A stretch of 64,000 bases of DNA, from the NCBI GenBank assembly GCA_002778195.1, contig PCDI01000001.1:3240857-3304856 (forward strand), in the 5' to 3' direction. Shown here one piece after another: positions 10,606 to 23,109 of the stretch (within the stretch, counting starts at the first letter, position 1; each line of letters starts with the position of its first letter). The notes under the pieces were generated by a model, which saw nothing but the letters and a program-made list of their open reading frames with translations, was not told where the DNA came from and did no database searches. The position numbers were made by a program, and so were the translations under genes. This DNA comes from Raffaelea ambrosiae (taxonomy: Eukaryota > Ascomycota > Sordariomycetes > Ophiostomatales > Ophiostomataceae).

Positions 10606-13600
10606 CAGAGGGAAATCCGACTTACGACGATATTTGACTTGGATATATACATTTTTTTTTTGGATGAAGCAAGTAAGAGAGAAAATCCTAGATATGAATA
10701 AACGAATGCTACGATGACGATCAATAATACCTTCTAAAACGAACGCATCGGGATAATTTTGTGCTTTGGCCAGACTGGCCCGAATGTTCGCAATGACACC
10801 TGCCTCAAAGGACCTGCAGCTCAGGGGGCTTATGCAAGGGGAAAGCAGGTACAAGAGCAAAAGAGGCAAATAAACAGGCCCGAAAAGAAAATTAGAGGGA
10901 AAAAAATTATAAATTTGACAAAGCACAGGTCAAGCACAGAGCCAAACAGTGCCGACAAATGGCTCGAAGCGACAGGCCAGAAAAAAAAATAAAAAATAAA
11001 AAATAAAAAAGGCCAAGGCTAGCGAGCTGAAAGACAAAGAAAAGGGAAGGCGACGCTTGGCAGCCTGATCTGATCTGATTGATGGTGCGTGCGTGTGAAC
11101 TGAGTGCGTGAGAGTGGCCAATGCTTTTCCTTCGCTAGGAGAGACAGCGGCACTGTCTTTTGGCATCGTGTCCCCCTCTTCTCTGCCTGGGCTTCGATTA
11201 GATAGTGAAAGGGGGCCATTGTTTTCATGTTCTGGCCCTTCTTTGCATTCTGGGTCGACCCCTTTTCATTGAGGTTCTCTCCGTATTCTCCTTTGGAAGT
11301 ACGAAATCAAAAAGAACAAGGCAGATCTACAAAGACGAGCCGAGTCGGCTTACACAGCGTAACCCGTGGGGCCTGAACCCGGAGGAAGAAGAAGAAGGAG
11401 AAGAAGAAAGGAAGGGTTGCGATCGCGATCTCCAGGGCCTTGCTTGCTATCGTTGCCGAGGATCAACCCGAAATCTCCCATGCTACTATTACATAGTAAG
11501 TATTAGCTAGTAACTATGCTATGCACGATCGAAGAAGCTTTGGCCATAATAGTACGAGAAAGATATCTTGTTTTGGACGACGGAGAGGGAAAAAGAGGAA
11601 AAGAACCCAAAAATCACAACACCATGCGACTCGGACGAGGGACCCGCAAGCGCCGGCGCTGACCCGGTTTTTGCTTCTCTTTTCTCGCTCCTCCCCCCTC
11701 CTCTCCACTCACATTCGCCTACTCTCTCCATTCGTTCCCGCCAATGGCGCATCGGCGACAGCGGCGACGGCGGCGGCGGGAGGGAATCCATTATTTTTGG
11801 GAGGGGGTGGAAATGGTAAAAGAGGGTTGACGCTAGCGGCCAAGTGGTTTGGCCGGCGGAGGCCCAGGGGAGGGACTACGAGAACGTGCGAATAGAAGTG
11901 CCAAGCGATAGGGGGAAAACGAGACAAGGGACGCAACGGGAAAAGAACGGGAGAAGAGAGCCAGGCGAGACCATAGCGAGGGGATCAGATAAGTTCGAGA
12001 GTGGTCGAGAGACAGGAACGCAGTGGAGAGAGAGACTTGAAAAAAAGGAATACGACGAAAAAAGAAAGGAGACGTAAAGAGAACTGCTGGGGTATGAAAA
12101 ACAAAAGAAAAAGCTATGATGTGAAAGTGCCAACTACCTAAACCAGAGCTGTAACCAGACCTGCAACGAGAACTGTAAAAAGAAAAAGAAACCAAAAAAA
12201 GAGCTGAAAAAGAGGATCTGACAAAAGAACCGACACACACACAAAAAAAGACCGTCTCATTTTTGTCACACCATTCCCCAAACGAGCTCACGGGGCCGGT
12301 CTCGTGGCAGAACGTGTATGCGTAACGCCAGGCAGGAAAAAGAAAAGAAGAGCAGGAAAAAAAGAGGAGAACAGAGACAAGACAAAATAAAAATAAAGCC
12401 AAACAGGGTCTCCGAGCACCACCCTCAGAAGAAAGGCGTGAGCAGGCCATCATGAGATCATATGTTGTTCATGGATGGAGCATGCAACTCTGTACATGGT
12501 CCAGTCGTAGAAAATAAACGAGATACCCATGTAAGCCAATTGGGCTCGTTTTTGTGACCCACGAGTTCTTTCTGTTTGCGTTCTTACTTTTCTTTTCTTC
12601 TTCTCATCCTTCTTTTCGACGACCTGGCGACAGGATGCTTCCGGAACTGCCAGTAACATGCTGTCCACGGGCCTTTCTGGCCACCGGGGGGTGTGAAGCA
12701 TGCCAAAGGCTTCCAGGTGCGGTCCACTTACACCGTACACTGAAGCTTGATAGACACATCACTGAAAAGAGAAGCCTGATCACATACTACTATTATGTAG
12801 CAATGGACTGGTTTTTTCCTCTTGGGATGCCACCCCTGGTCACCTTTTTGGGCCTCTTTTCCAATTAGTGACCCGGCTAGTGTTTCCTATTTCTGTTATT
12901 TCTTCATCGTTTCAATAGAAAAACCTGTACTCGTATGCGTACTTTTTTTCTTCTCTTCTTGAGGACAGGAAGGATTGTGTGTGTGTACAAAGTCTGTGTA
13001 CGCGCGCGAGTCTGTGTGGTGAGTCTGTGTGGTGAGTCTTGTTTCTTTTTCCGCCATTCTCGTTTCTGGCCCTGTAACTATGGTATGCTTTCCAGATCCT
13101 TTTTGATCCTACATCATGACATGTACAGTGGGTGCTGTACCCAACAAAGAAAAAGAAGTCTACTTCTGATGGCGGTTCACTCCGACGGTGACGCCCGCCC
13201 AAGCAGCCGAAAACCGTGGTTTGACCAAACTCAAACGACGCCATCCCGACGTATTCTGTGGACTCGAGTGGATTGTGTGGAGAGGCGACACGAAGGATGG
13301 CGACAGGGGGTCCGTTCTGAGGAAGCCTTGGTAAAATCCGTTCAGCCCTTCCTGGGTCGCCCGAAACCGACGACGACAAAGACGGAGGAGGCACAGGGAA
13401 TCAGAGCGACAGGAGCCAGGCATCTCCATGCGTCCTCTTGGACAGGTATTTGTCATTGGAACGTCGTCTCTAGCGCTGTCTTGGAAGCTCGTGAGAGACA
13501 GAGGCTGAAAAAGGGGAGCGTCACTTGACGTGCATGCGGACCTGGCCAATCCCCTTGGCCAATGCCTCCTGCAGTCTTGACAGCCAGGCACAGCTCAAAC

Positions 13601-16600
13601 AAAGGCACAAGAGGCGCCCCCCCTCCTTGTTGCGAACGGGCGGGTTCGTTGTCGACTGATCATGCGGCCGTTTAGCTCAAGTGGGGACAATAGGGGCAAG
13701 GCCAAAAAAAAATAAAAATAAAGCATGGCATGCATGCTGTGCGAGTGTACTCGTACGCCTTTGTACATGGAAAAAAGAACGAAGCGGAACGGCAAAAAAC
13801 AAGGGAGGAAGAAGAAAAGAAAAGAGGACGTGCGCCTAAACAAAGGGAAGAACAATGAGGAAAAAAGAAAAGAGCCTTGTCCGTTTTGGCTGGGGCGGTT
13901 GGAGCTTTTGGGGTTCCTGGGTGGTCTCGGCTTTCGTGGAGAGTAACTCTGGTGTAAGTACATACGGAGTAGTAACCAAGATGCGAATACAACCTGCTCG
14001 AGTACCCATACTCACTCATACACACCCCGTGAGCTTTTGGTCGACACGCATTCAGGTCGTCTGCATGTCTCATCCTGTGCATATTAAGTTTGCCACTGGC
14101 CGTCGCAGTTCGTCTTGTTGGCTGTCTCCTCCTTTTGGATGTCCAGGTGGCCGCTGAAGCCGAAAAAAGAAAACATCGCATCACCACCAGTCGTAGAAAG
14201 GACACCAAAAGGGTACCAAGAGCACCAAAGGGGCACAAGAGAGCACCGACAAAAGAAAACATCGCATCACATCCGTCTGCAAAAAGACCACCCCTGCCGG
14301 AACCAGGTCTCTGGCTTCGCCCCAACCCAAATCAGTCAAGTCGGCCTCAATGATGCACCCGAGGGTTGATTTTCAGTCGGCGCACGGGAGGATTATCGAC
14401 GGGACCTGATCAGAGGATCAAAAGGGCGCCCCCCCCTCCTCCAGGGCCAAGCCCAGACGAGGCAAGGCCAGGCAAGGCCAGGCAAGGCCAGGGAAGATCG
14501 GGGAAGACCAAGGCAAAGACCGGCCCTTGGAGCACCCATGAGTGACCACCCCTCTCTAAGACGAGACGAGCTGACATGCAAGATGGATTTCCCCCCTCGT
14601 CTGTTCCCCATCCGGCTTGGCCTGTCACCAACACTGGCGAGCCTCGCTTATCATGCATGTCCGTCTGCTGCATGCTTTGTGCAGCCTGGAAGACAGTTGT
14701 GCTCTCATTATGCCGGGCTGTGCCTCTTTATGCTTTTGCTTTGGCGATGTGGAATCACAATGGCTGGCAAACAGTCCTTTTGTTGCGCAGATATCCAGAT
14801 CCAGCCACACCCTCAGGAGAGCTCAGACCGCTCTTTGAAGAGGCTGCCCCTTGCGACGTCATTTACATAATTCATTGACAATAATAACCGCCACTGGTGG
14901 GGTTGCCGTTGCTGCTGACGTTCCTGTTTTCTTTCTAATACAGACTCGCAGTACGTCCCTTTGTAGGTGCAGCATGGCTCTCCCTGGCCTGAAATGGGGG
15001 CCCTGTCGATTCCTTGTCAGGGGCGAATTAGCAACGGCCATCATGTTTGGTGTTGGTTGTTAGTATCTTACCACACTTACATCGTAGCTAACTACTCGTA
15101 GAGCTACGAGGACGAGTACATTGTACGATGCATTGCTGTTGGTTGTTGCTTCTCTTTCTGAGGCACCAGGCAGATATCCGGTTTTTTGGTTGGCTCTCCC
15201 TGCGCACAGGATGCGCCATGCAGACGCCCAAACGCATAACGATTCCAAGAGTGTTTCTAGTTTTGTCAAGCATCATTGTCCTTTGTCTTGCAAAGACTGG
15301 CTTTGCAGAACTACCCTCATGCAATTTGAAGGCGTCCGTGTGCAGCGATCGACCTCCAGGATCGACCTCCCAATTTCGCTACTGCTGAGTACAGCCCGTG
15401 CTTTTCGTGTGTTGCCGATCCACCCGCAACCATGCGACAGGTGGGCATGATTGATCATTGTATGCTAATACATACTTGTACATAGTAGTAGGATACATAC
15501 TCGTAGTATCCAAAGCTATCGAAAGCCATGGGCTATTGTTGGACAAGCGGACGACAGAGAGGGGAAGGTGGAAATCCCGGGAAAAAGGTCCGTGTCTTGG
15601 TCTTTTCGGTGATAGGCGTATTCTCGTTCCTTTTCACGTCTGTCTGCATGGCCCTTTTCTTTCTTTTCTTTTGGTTGCCTGATGGCCACGCAGATTTGTC
15701 GGCCCTGTCCCCTTTCGGAGAAATACAGCGTTCCGCAAAATATGAAAAACGACGAGAGCCAAGTAGCAAGAAGCACGACTTTCGACACGAGTTAGCACGA
15801 GTTCGTCCAGAAGTCACTAGCAAAGTTGTGGCGGTCTGGAACTGCTGGGTCTGCCCTTTTGTCTTTCGTCCTGGTGTCGTTAGCTCTCCCTGTGCCAAGA
15901 CACCACCAGCTGCTTTTTCTGCTCGTGTCGACCGTGCTTCCGTTTTTTTTTGTTTTTGTTTTTGCAATCGGGAACTGTCGATTCCGTCCGAACCCTGTGG
16001 ATTCTCCTGTATTCATTCTTCTGCATGTCCGGGCGGGCTTGCCATCTTTCCATTTTCTTAACCCTCGCATTGCCTCCACGACCCTCCACAATTGGCATGT
16101 GAATGGCAATGCACACAATTGTGCATGTCAGACAATGATGGCCCTCTGGCCAACGGTCGAGCCAACAGGACGGAGGCGTTTGGCAAGCCCCCCTCCAGAG
16201 CCAGCAGTCGGGGTGGCATAGCCCACCGCCCTGCATGAACCGCCCAGAATAGTCAAACTGGACCACATGTACAAGCGGACGGCGTCAGCTGTCCGCGACT
16301 GCATGCTGTGTATCATAGTATGTATCTTGCTGTATCTTACCACGGTGCTATGGTAGCACTTCGTGGAAGAAACTTGATCGAAATGGCGCTACAGTTCTTG
16401 ACAGGGCGGCTTGCATGCTGCCATTTTCCCAGACCGCCGCCACAGGGTGGAGGGGCAAGCGGGTCGGCCATGTCGCCATTGTGGACTGCATCTTATTATT
16501 GCATGCCATGTACTACTCGTATGTAGCAGCGTATTAGAGCCTCGGTCGGTGGATATGGCGGGCTGGACTGTGGATTGCATTTGCGGATTGTGGATTGGCG

Positions 16601-19600
16601 ACGGGAAGACGCACAGAATCCCTTCTTGTCACCCGCGGCGCATTCCACGGGACGTATGCAGGTACCTGGCAGGCGAGGAGCGCAGTGGTACGCGGAGGGG
16701 GGAGGGGGCGAAGAAGTGATGCAAAACGAGCCAGGGGGACAAAAGAAAGATGCGGCGAAACGAATGCAGCAAATCGACAGAAGCAAAACAAAGCACAGAA
16801 CCCCCCCAAAAATAAAAATAAAAAAATAAAAAAATAAAAAAAGGACGATGCAAAGTCCGGAAAAAAGACTGGATTCAACAATCTGCATGTTTGCCAGTCG
16901 TGCTTTCTTCTTTGGTGCAAAAGGGGCCCGCTGAGCTTGGACCTCTCGTCTATTGTCTGGCCCTCTGCTCGTTCTGGTAAGTGAGTCGCGCTTTCCCAGA
17001 TTGCTTCTTTTTGACTCCTCTGTTGTTTCCTATTCTGTTCCTTTGCCCCATCCCCTCATTTCGACTGTCGTCATGTTTTCTGGGCCTCGTACAAGTGCGG
17101 TGTGAGACGCTGCTCCTTGCCTGTCCCGTTACACCGTAGTGATTCTAGAGGGCTAGAGGACCCGGGTGCCTGTCCTGTCCTGCCCTGCGCGCCAGACACC
17201 TGACAACTGGCCCTGGCATGCAGCCCGCGATGTTGGCATGTCCCGAGGCCATGTTTCTGTGAGCGGACGAACGCCACCGAGCCAGCAACACACAGATAGA
17301 TGTACTATGTAAGATGTGCATGCAGTCCGTGGCCCACGCTCGGCCAGTTGTGCACTTTGCTGGCAGCCGTATGCAGCTCTGGTCACAACTCTGGGCCGTG
17401 CCTAAGCCCCATCGGGAAGTGGCAGGAGGGAATGAGGAAGACAAAAAAAAAAGGGATGCCGCTTCCCGTTGGCCCCCGTTTCTGCAGCCATCAATACCCC
17501 AATACCACCGTGTATAGAGTTACTACGTAACTAGATAAATGCACATGTATGGCTACGCTACAACGAGATACGAGTACATCCGCTGTTGCTGTTTGTTTTC
17601 TTCTCCTGTCGCCACCCTGAAGACCGTTCGCTCCTTCCTCTCCCACCACCACCACATGGCGACCCGCAGTGGGACTCGCTGGCAAGACTGCAGTGTCACA
17701 AGAGTTGGTTGGTGAGTTGCCTACTCTCTTTTCAGTTTAAGACTGCGTCTTGTTTCGTCCGTTCTCAGGTTCTGTCCTGCACATTGCTTTTTTTTCTCCT
17801 GCAGAAGACCCTTTCTTAGCCCCTCCGTCATCTCTTGTCAAGAATGTGTTTGAAAGCTCTCTGGACAGCGACTGCCCCCGGAAGGCCAGGCTTTGCGAGG
17901 CACAGAAAGACCGTTGCAGAGTTGCATCGTAAGACATTGCTTTCTTTTTTGCCTCTCCGTTATGTAACCTGTCACATTCTTTGCCTCCTCTGTTGCGACG
18001 ACGCAACGGAGGGGACGGATGTCCAGACCAGGAACCAGGAACTGGCCGGAATGTGACAGGAAGAGCCAGGAGGCAATTGGTCGAGGCAATGCTATGTGCA
18101 TGCAACTGTGTCGTACTTTGTCGTTGTCCAGAATCTGGACACCACCACCATTGGCGCGTAAGACACAGCCATCTTGCACACCAGCCTGTTTTTGTACTAT
18201 GTACTATGTACTATGCAGCATGCCGGCTGGACTGCCCAGGAAACGAGGTGTCTTTCATCTTCTCCGCCTCTGAAACAGCCATTTCGCGCCTGTTTGATTG
18301 CCGAGGATTCGCATCCCCATTGTTGGCTCCGCTTCGCCTTCAGCTCCCGCTCGTGTTGACGGCGACTGACAGGCCTGCCTAGCCCTTCTGTCTGCTTGTG
18401 TGCCTCCTGTTGCTTGTCAGTTGGCTGCATGCATCGTCACATCGCCGGGCCACCCCTACGGCCTATGACGAGCCTCTCTTCCATCGCTCTCCTCATCCCC
18501 CCCTCCCCTCCCCACGATAGTGCCGGCTCACTGAAACTCTCCACGGCGATGGACGGCGACAGCGGTACCCTTTCCTGTCGGCCAGAGTTCCATCCTGGGC
18601 GCCAGAGTGCCAAGCGAGGCCAATGCTCCATATGCCATGCCCCATAGCGAGCCCCATCCGCATCCAATATCCCCAATGCAGCCTGCGCATACCAGCATTG
18701 TGTGGGTATTTTTAAGATATCGTCGTTGCTGCTAACAGTATGTATCTTACACTTGTCACTGCAAAAAAAGGGCACGGGGTTTACCCGTCAGGGGCCAAGA
18801 AGCAGGGCAAGAGACCACGCACCACCCAGGCCACCCCCCCCTGGCGCTCCTGTTTTAGTGGACCCGATCTGCATTAGCGGGGTGGAAAATGCAAACAGCG
18901 CATTCGCAGCGCCCAGCAAGAAGAAGAAAAAATAAAGAAGGAAGGGGCAACACCAGCGACAAAGGAGGGCAGGAGCGAACTGGCGCTTTGCCCGCTTCAG
19001 GCCTGGCTCTCGAAAATCCCGCGAGCTGGCCGTCGCAGGCCGCTGGTGGTGGCTGGCAGTGGTTCGTTTTTTGCCCACTGGTGGCACGGCGAACCACTGC
19101 TCTAGCGGCCTTTTTCCCGGGTTTTACTGAAGTCCGACTAATACGAATAGCGAAGGGGGCCCTTCTTTTGCATCGGACCTGTCTCCTCCCTATCCTGCAG
19201 TTGGCCCGGTAGTGGCCACGTTAGCGGGCCTCCACTGGGCAGACCGCCTGCCAGCATGCTGCGCCGTAAGATTGCGCTGTCGGGATAGGCTCTGGCTCAC
19301 TGACAGTTGCGGCCTCTGGCCCCGTTTGTTGGCCGCCACCAGAAGGCTTCTTCAGGGCGCGTCTCTAGCTTCCCTGGACTGAGCGAGCCTCGCTTTGTGC
19401 GAGAACTAACTACTACTTACAGTGTGTCTCGACTACTCGTACAACACTCGCTCGGCACTCGCTAGACGGCCTCAGACGAGTCGGTAGCTCCTTCCTAGCC
19501 CAGCGCCCCGAAAGACGTTGGACCGGACTGCGGTGTAGGATATAAGGAGTACTGCAAGTAACTATGTATCTTACTCATTACAGCCTGTGTGGTGGAATGG

Positions 19601-20621
19601 ATTCAATGTCCCATTTGATGTGGCGTTTTGCCTGTCTTAGCATCCGACCTGCCCTTTTATTTCGGGGCTTTTAAGTTTTTATTTTATTTCATTATCTCAA
19701 TTTTTATTTTTATTTTTTTGTCCCATCCATCCCCCCCCTGCAATACTGACTTGTCTTAATTCCTTTATTATTCTTTTATTCTTCATTCTTTCTTTATTCT
19801 GTTTTATGTATATTATTATATACCTCCGGCTGCGATCGCAAATTCTCAATCCCATTTTTTTTTTCTTGCCCGCCCTTTCGCCTCTTCTCTCCTTTTATTT
19901 GCCCATTCGCCCCAAGCTGCCCGTCTGGCGTGCAGGCCTTTTCTCGTCAACCATCGTCGTCTTCAGCTCAACGCTTTTCACCACAGCAGCCACATCCGAT
20001 TCCACTGTCACCTGCTCCTCCCCACTGCATTTCCCTCGTTCTCTCTCCCGTCCTCCAACTTTCTTTTCTTTTTCTTGACTGTCCACTGGGCGAGCCATTC
20101 CCGTCCACGCCCACCTGCTTTCTTTTTCTTGTGCTTCCTTTTTCCTCCTCTTCCTCTTGTTCCTCCTTCGTTCCTCTTTTCTTCTTCCTCGTTGCTCTCG
20201 ATTCCACTCTACTTAAAACAACCTGTCGTCTCGACTCGTCTCCGCCGGGCCCCGTCGCATCTGTCCGTCCACTTTGCGCCCGCCTCGACTGTCTCTCCGA
20301 GAGAGATGCGCTTCACTGGCCGCCCGTAACGCCACGACCGACGAATGGGGGCGACGTCGACGCTGCGTCTCCAATTGCCCTCATCCTCCGCGACAACGTT
20401 CCACTGAACCACCGTTTCCGCCGTCGCTTGCGTCCTATTCTGTTCCAGTGCTTTGTCCTTGGGGCCTGCGTTCTTTGGCAACATGCTCCAATCTCGTCTT
20501 AATAATATTTAATTTCTCCCCCGCACACCAGAGATAGCCGCAACATTTTGCGCTTTTGAACACGCTCTCAACACTCACTTCCTTATTTCTCTCTCTGCCT
20601 CTCACACAAACACACACCGCC
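10606..20621. other. 10-kb stretch without a recognisable gene
   Basis: Open frames here are short, on both strands, and dominated by homopolymer or CT/GA-rich translation; none shows a family motif. The stretch holds seven TACTCGTA-type octamers and four GTATCTTAC nonamers, a decamer repeat at 14461-14490, and many A- and T-runs. From about 19830 to 20620 the plus strand is strongly pyrimidine-rich, as expected for the promoter and leader of the PH-domain gene. Non-coding transcripts or a long regulatory region are possible, but nothing here proves either. Confidence 0.55.
14461..14490. repeat. Three-unit 10-bp tandem repeat
   Basis: Three perfect copies of GGCAAGGCCA are followed by diverged units to about 14520. 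It is a short intergenic minisatellite. Confidence 0.7.
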
Positions 20622-23109
20622 ATGGAGGGCGTCCTGTGTGTCCCCCCGGACCGGGGCACCATCATCGGCCGCGCTATCTGGAAGGCCCGCTACGTCGTCA
20701 TCGGCGTGCCGCAGGCGGCTAGGCAGCGCCAGCAGCAGCAGCTCGCCAAGGCCAATTCCAGCTCTCGCCAGTCGAACCAGCAAGTCCGAGTGTCGACATC
20801 CCACAGCCAGTCCAGCCAGCCCGGCGAGGCTCTGTACCTCTGTGTCTTCAAGAACAAGGTGAGCACACTTTCTCTTGCCTGCATTGGGCCTCCCTCCCCC
20901 CTTGCCCGCTAACAACCTCTTCCAGGGCGACTGGGAACCCATCCAGCAACATGCGATCAGCTCCATTACCGACTGCCAAGTGCAGATGGTCGCCCACCGG
21001 AAACAAGGCCCTGTCCTTCCCACTCTCGTCATCAACATATCTCCTGATCCGGTCACCGACAAGATCCGCAAGCGCCGTTCAAGCCGCACGGCCGGTTTCA
21101 CCTCCACTAAAGAGACCCTTCCCGCAACTCTCTGGTTCCGCCCTTCCGAAGAGAACCAGCACTCGAGCAAACACATTCTGCACGACTGGTGCCGCTTTAT
21201 CCAGTCCGCTATTCAGCAACCCTGCGGGTCTGCCTCCTCCGTCACGGGGCCGATGAGCCCTGTCACGCCCGTCTCGCCCACATTCGTCAACCCGTTCTCC
21301 CCCCAGCGCCCACGGGACATATCCGATGTGTCTATGCACCTGCAGCAGCTGCAGCAGAACCAGAGGGAATTTGCGGCCGCACACCGGCCAGGGAGCGACA
21401 ACCGCAGCATGCATTCAACAGGCCCAAATCACATGAGCTCGAGCCAAAATCACATCTACACTTCCCGCGACCGTCCCATGACGTTCTCCGAGTCACCCAG
21501 TCTGCGATCGCGCCGCAGCGACCTGTCCCACACTAGCTCAACCCTGCCGCATATTGCGACGCAGGGCTTCGGCAACAGTGTCAATGGTAGCCACAATTTT
21601 GACCGGCCCTACTTTCAGAGCCGCCCTACTGACTTGCCCTCTCCAGCAACAACTGTTGGCGAGTTCCAAGGCGAGTTGATTGAGGGGTGGACATCTGCCC
21701 AAGGCCGGTCGTCGGCTATCAGCTCGCCGATTCGCGGTCGTGGAAGCATCAGCTCTGCGCAGCCCCAGCCGGTGCAACCGTCTGTCGCCGCCACGCCGCC
21801 AGTATCAATCGACTCAAGCTCGCCACCGGCGCCCCGCGAGACAATTTTGGACCGTGCTTTCCAGCTTCACTTTATCCCCGGCTCCGAACGCACCGTTCCC
21901 GGGGAGGAGAAGCTCAGTTCACTGGCGCGGTTTGAAGCCCTCATGCGCGAAGCTGATTCGCGTCGTCGTGAGAGACTAGGAGTGACCCAAGCCGTTACCA
22001 GCAGCAGCACTGCTCCCGCTCTACCCCACACGCAGGATGCTGAGCCAAAGAGTGGGTGGGACGATGACGACGACGACGAAGACGACGACGATTCGGACCT
22101 GGAAGACGACCACGACGACGACATCGATAGTGGTGACGACTCTTCTACAGACAGCCGGACGCGGAGGCGGAGAACGGGAGACACGATCCATATGCGGGCC
22201 AGTGGGCAGCTGGATCCAGCCATCAAGATCAACCCGAACGCGCGGAGAGCGCTCGACTTCATCGCGGCTCGCCACGACGATGCCGATCAAGACGGCCAGG
22301 CCGATCCGTCGTCCCTGCCGTCGCAGTCGTCGTCAGCGTCGTCTTCCTACTCAACCAAGCGAGCGCACATGGCTTTTGCAAGGGCGCAAGCTGGCCATGT
22401 TGGTGGTGGTGGTGGTGTTGATTTTGATGCCCCGACGCTCAAAAATTTTGACAGTGGGTATTGTTCCTCTCATCCTTCTTCGGCGCTGCAGGGGCAGGAG
22501 ACGCATCAGACGCAGCAGCCGCGGCCGCAGCAGCTCCTGCGCCCGCAGACCAGCCCACCTCGCAATCGACCAGCAGTAGCTCAAAGATCAAACAGTCAAA
22601 CAAACGCGGCGGCGATAAACGCCAGCAGCCAGCATACTCTCCCTTTGACGGGCTCCGGTTCCTCAAGTTCAGCCACAGCGCCCGTCGACAGTCTCCGGCC
22701 GCGACTGACAGCGCGAGCTGTTTCTTCGTCATCGTCGCTCCACCGCTCGGCAACAGCCGGCACCACTGCAACATATACCGATGCCGCCTCGACGGCCTCT
22801 GCTGCAGCCTCTGCGAATAGCGACAAGCGGCAGTCGTCATCCAGCGCGAAGCATCTCAGCTTCACAGAATTCACGAAGCGGCTCAGCAGCAGCACGAACA
22901 GCCTGTTGCTGGTGCAGACAAACGCGAGCAGCAACAGCGGCACGGGCAGCGTGATTATCCACGAGGCGGACGCTTCGGCCAGCAACCAGAACCATCTTAT
23001 CCATCATGCTGCGACACGACTGGTGCCTCCCCCAGCCCCGCCGCCGGCTGATCGCTGCGGCTGGCGCGGCAGTGTTGGCGTCTTTGGAGCCGAGGGCGGC
23101 TTCCTCTAA
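20622..23109 (+). CDS. PH-domain-containing protein with Ser-rich tail
   Basis: Two exons, 20622-20858 and 20926-23109, encode 806 residues. The 67-bp intron (GTGAGC, GCTAAC branch, CCAG acceptor) lies inside the PH-like fold. The domain begins at about residue 8 (GTIIGRAIWKARYVVIG), carries a Gln/Ser-rich insert, resumes at LYLCVFKNKGDWEPIQQH, and runs to the Trp-containing helix ILHDWCRFIQSA. The rest is low-complexity: Ser/Pro-rich, an Asp/Glu tract near residue 450, Ala/Ser runs, then conserved-looking KHLSFTEFTKRLSS and the terminus CGWRGSVGVFGAEGGFL. It probably binds phosphoinositides or a membrane-linked partner, but I cannot name its pathway. An in-frame ATG at 20556 would add 22 residues; 20622 is preferred because the family-like sequence begins there. 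Confidence 0.85.

Noticed and set aside
13660..13700. GTTTAGCTCAAGTGG, similar to a tRNA A box
   Set aside because: No B box (GGTTCGAAT-like) at the required distance and no cloverleaf.
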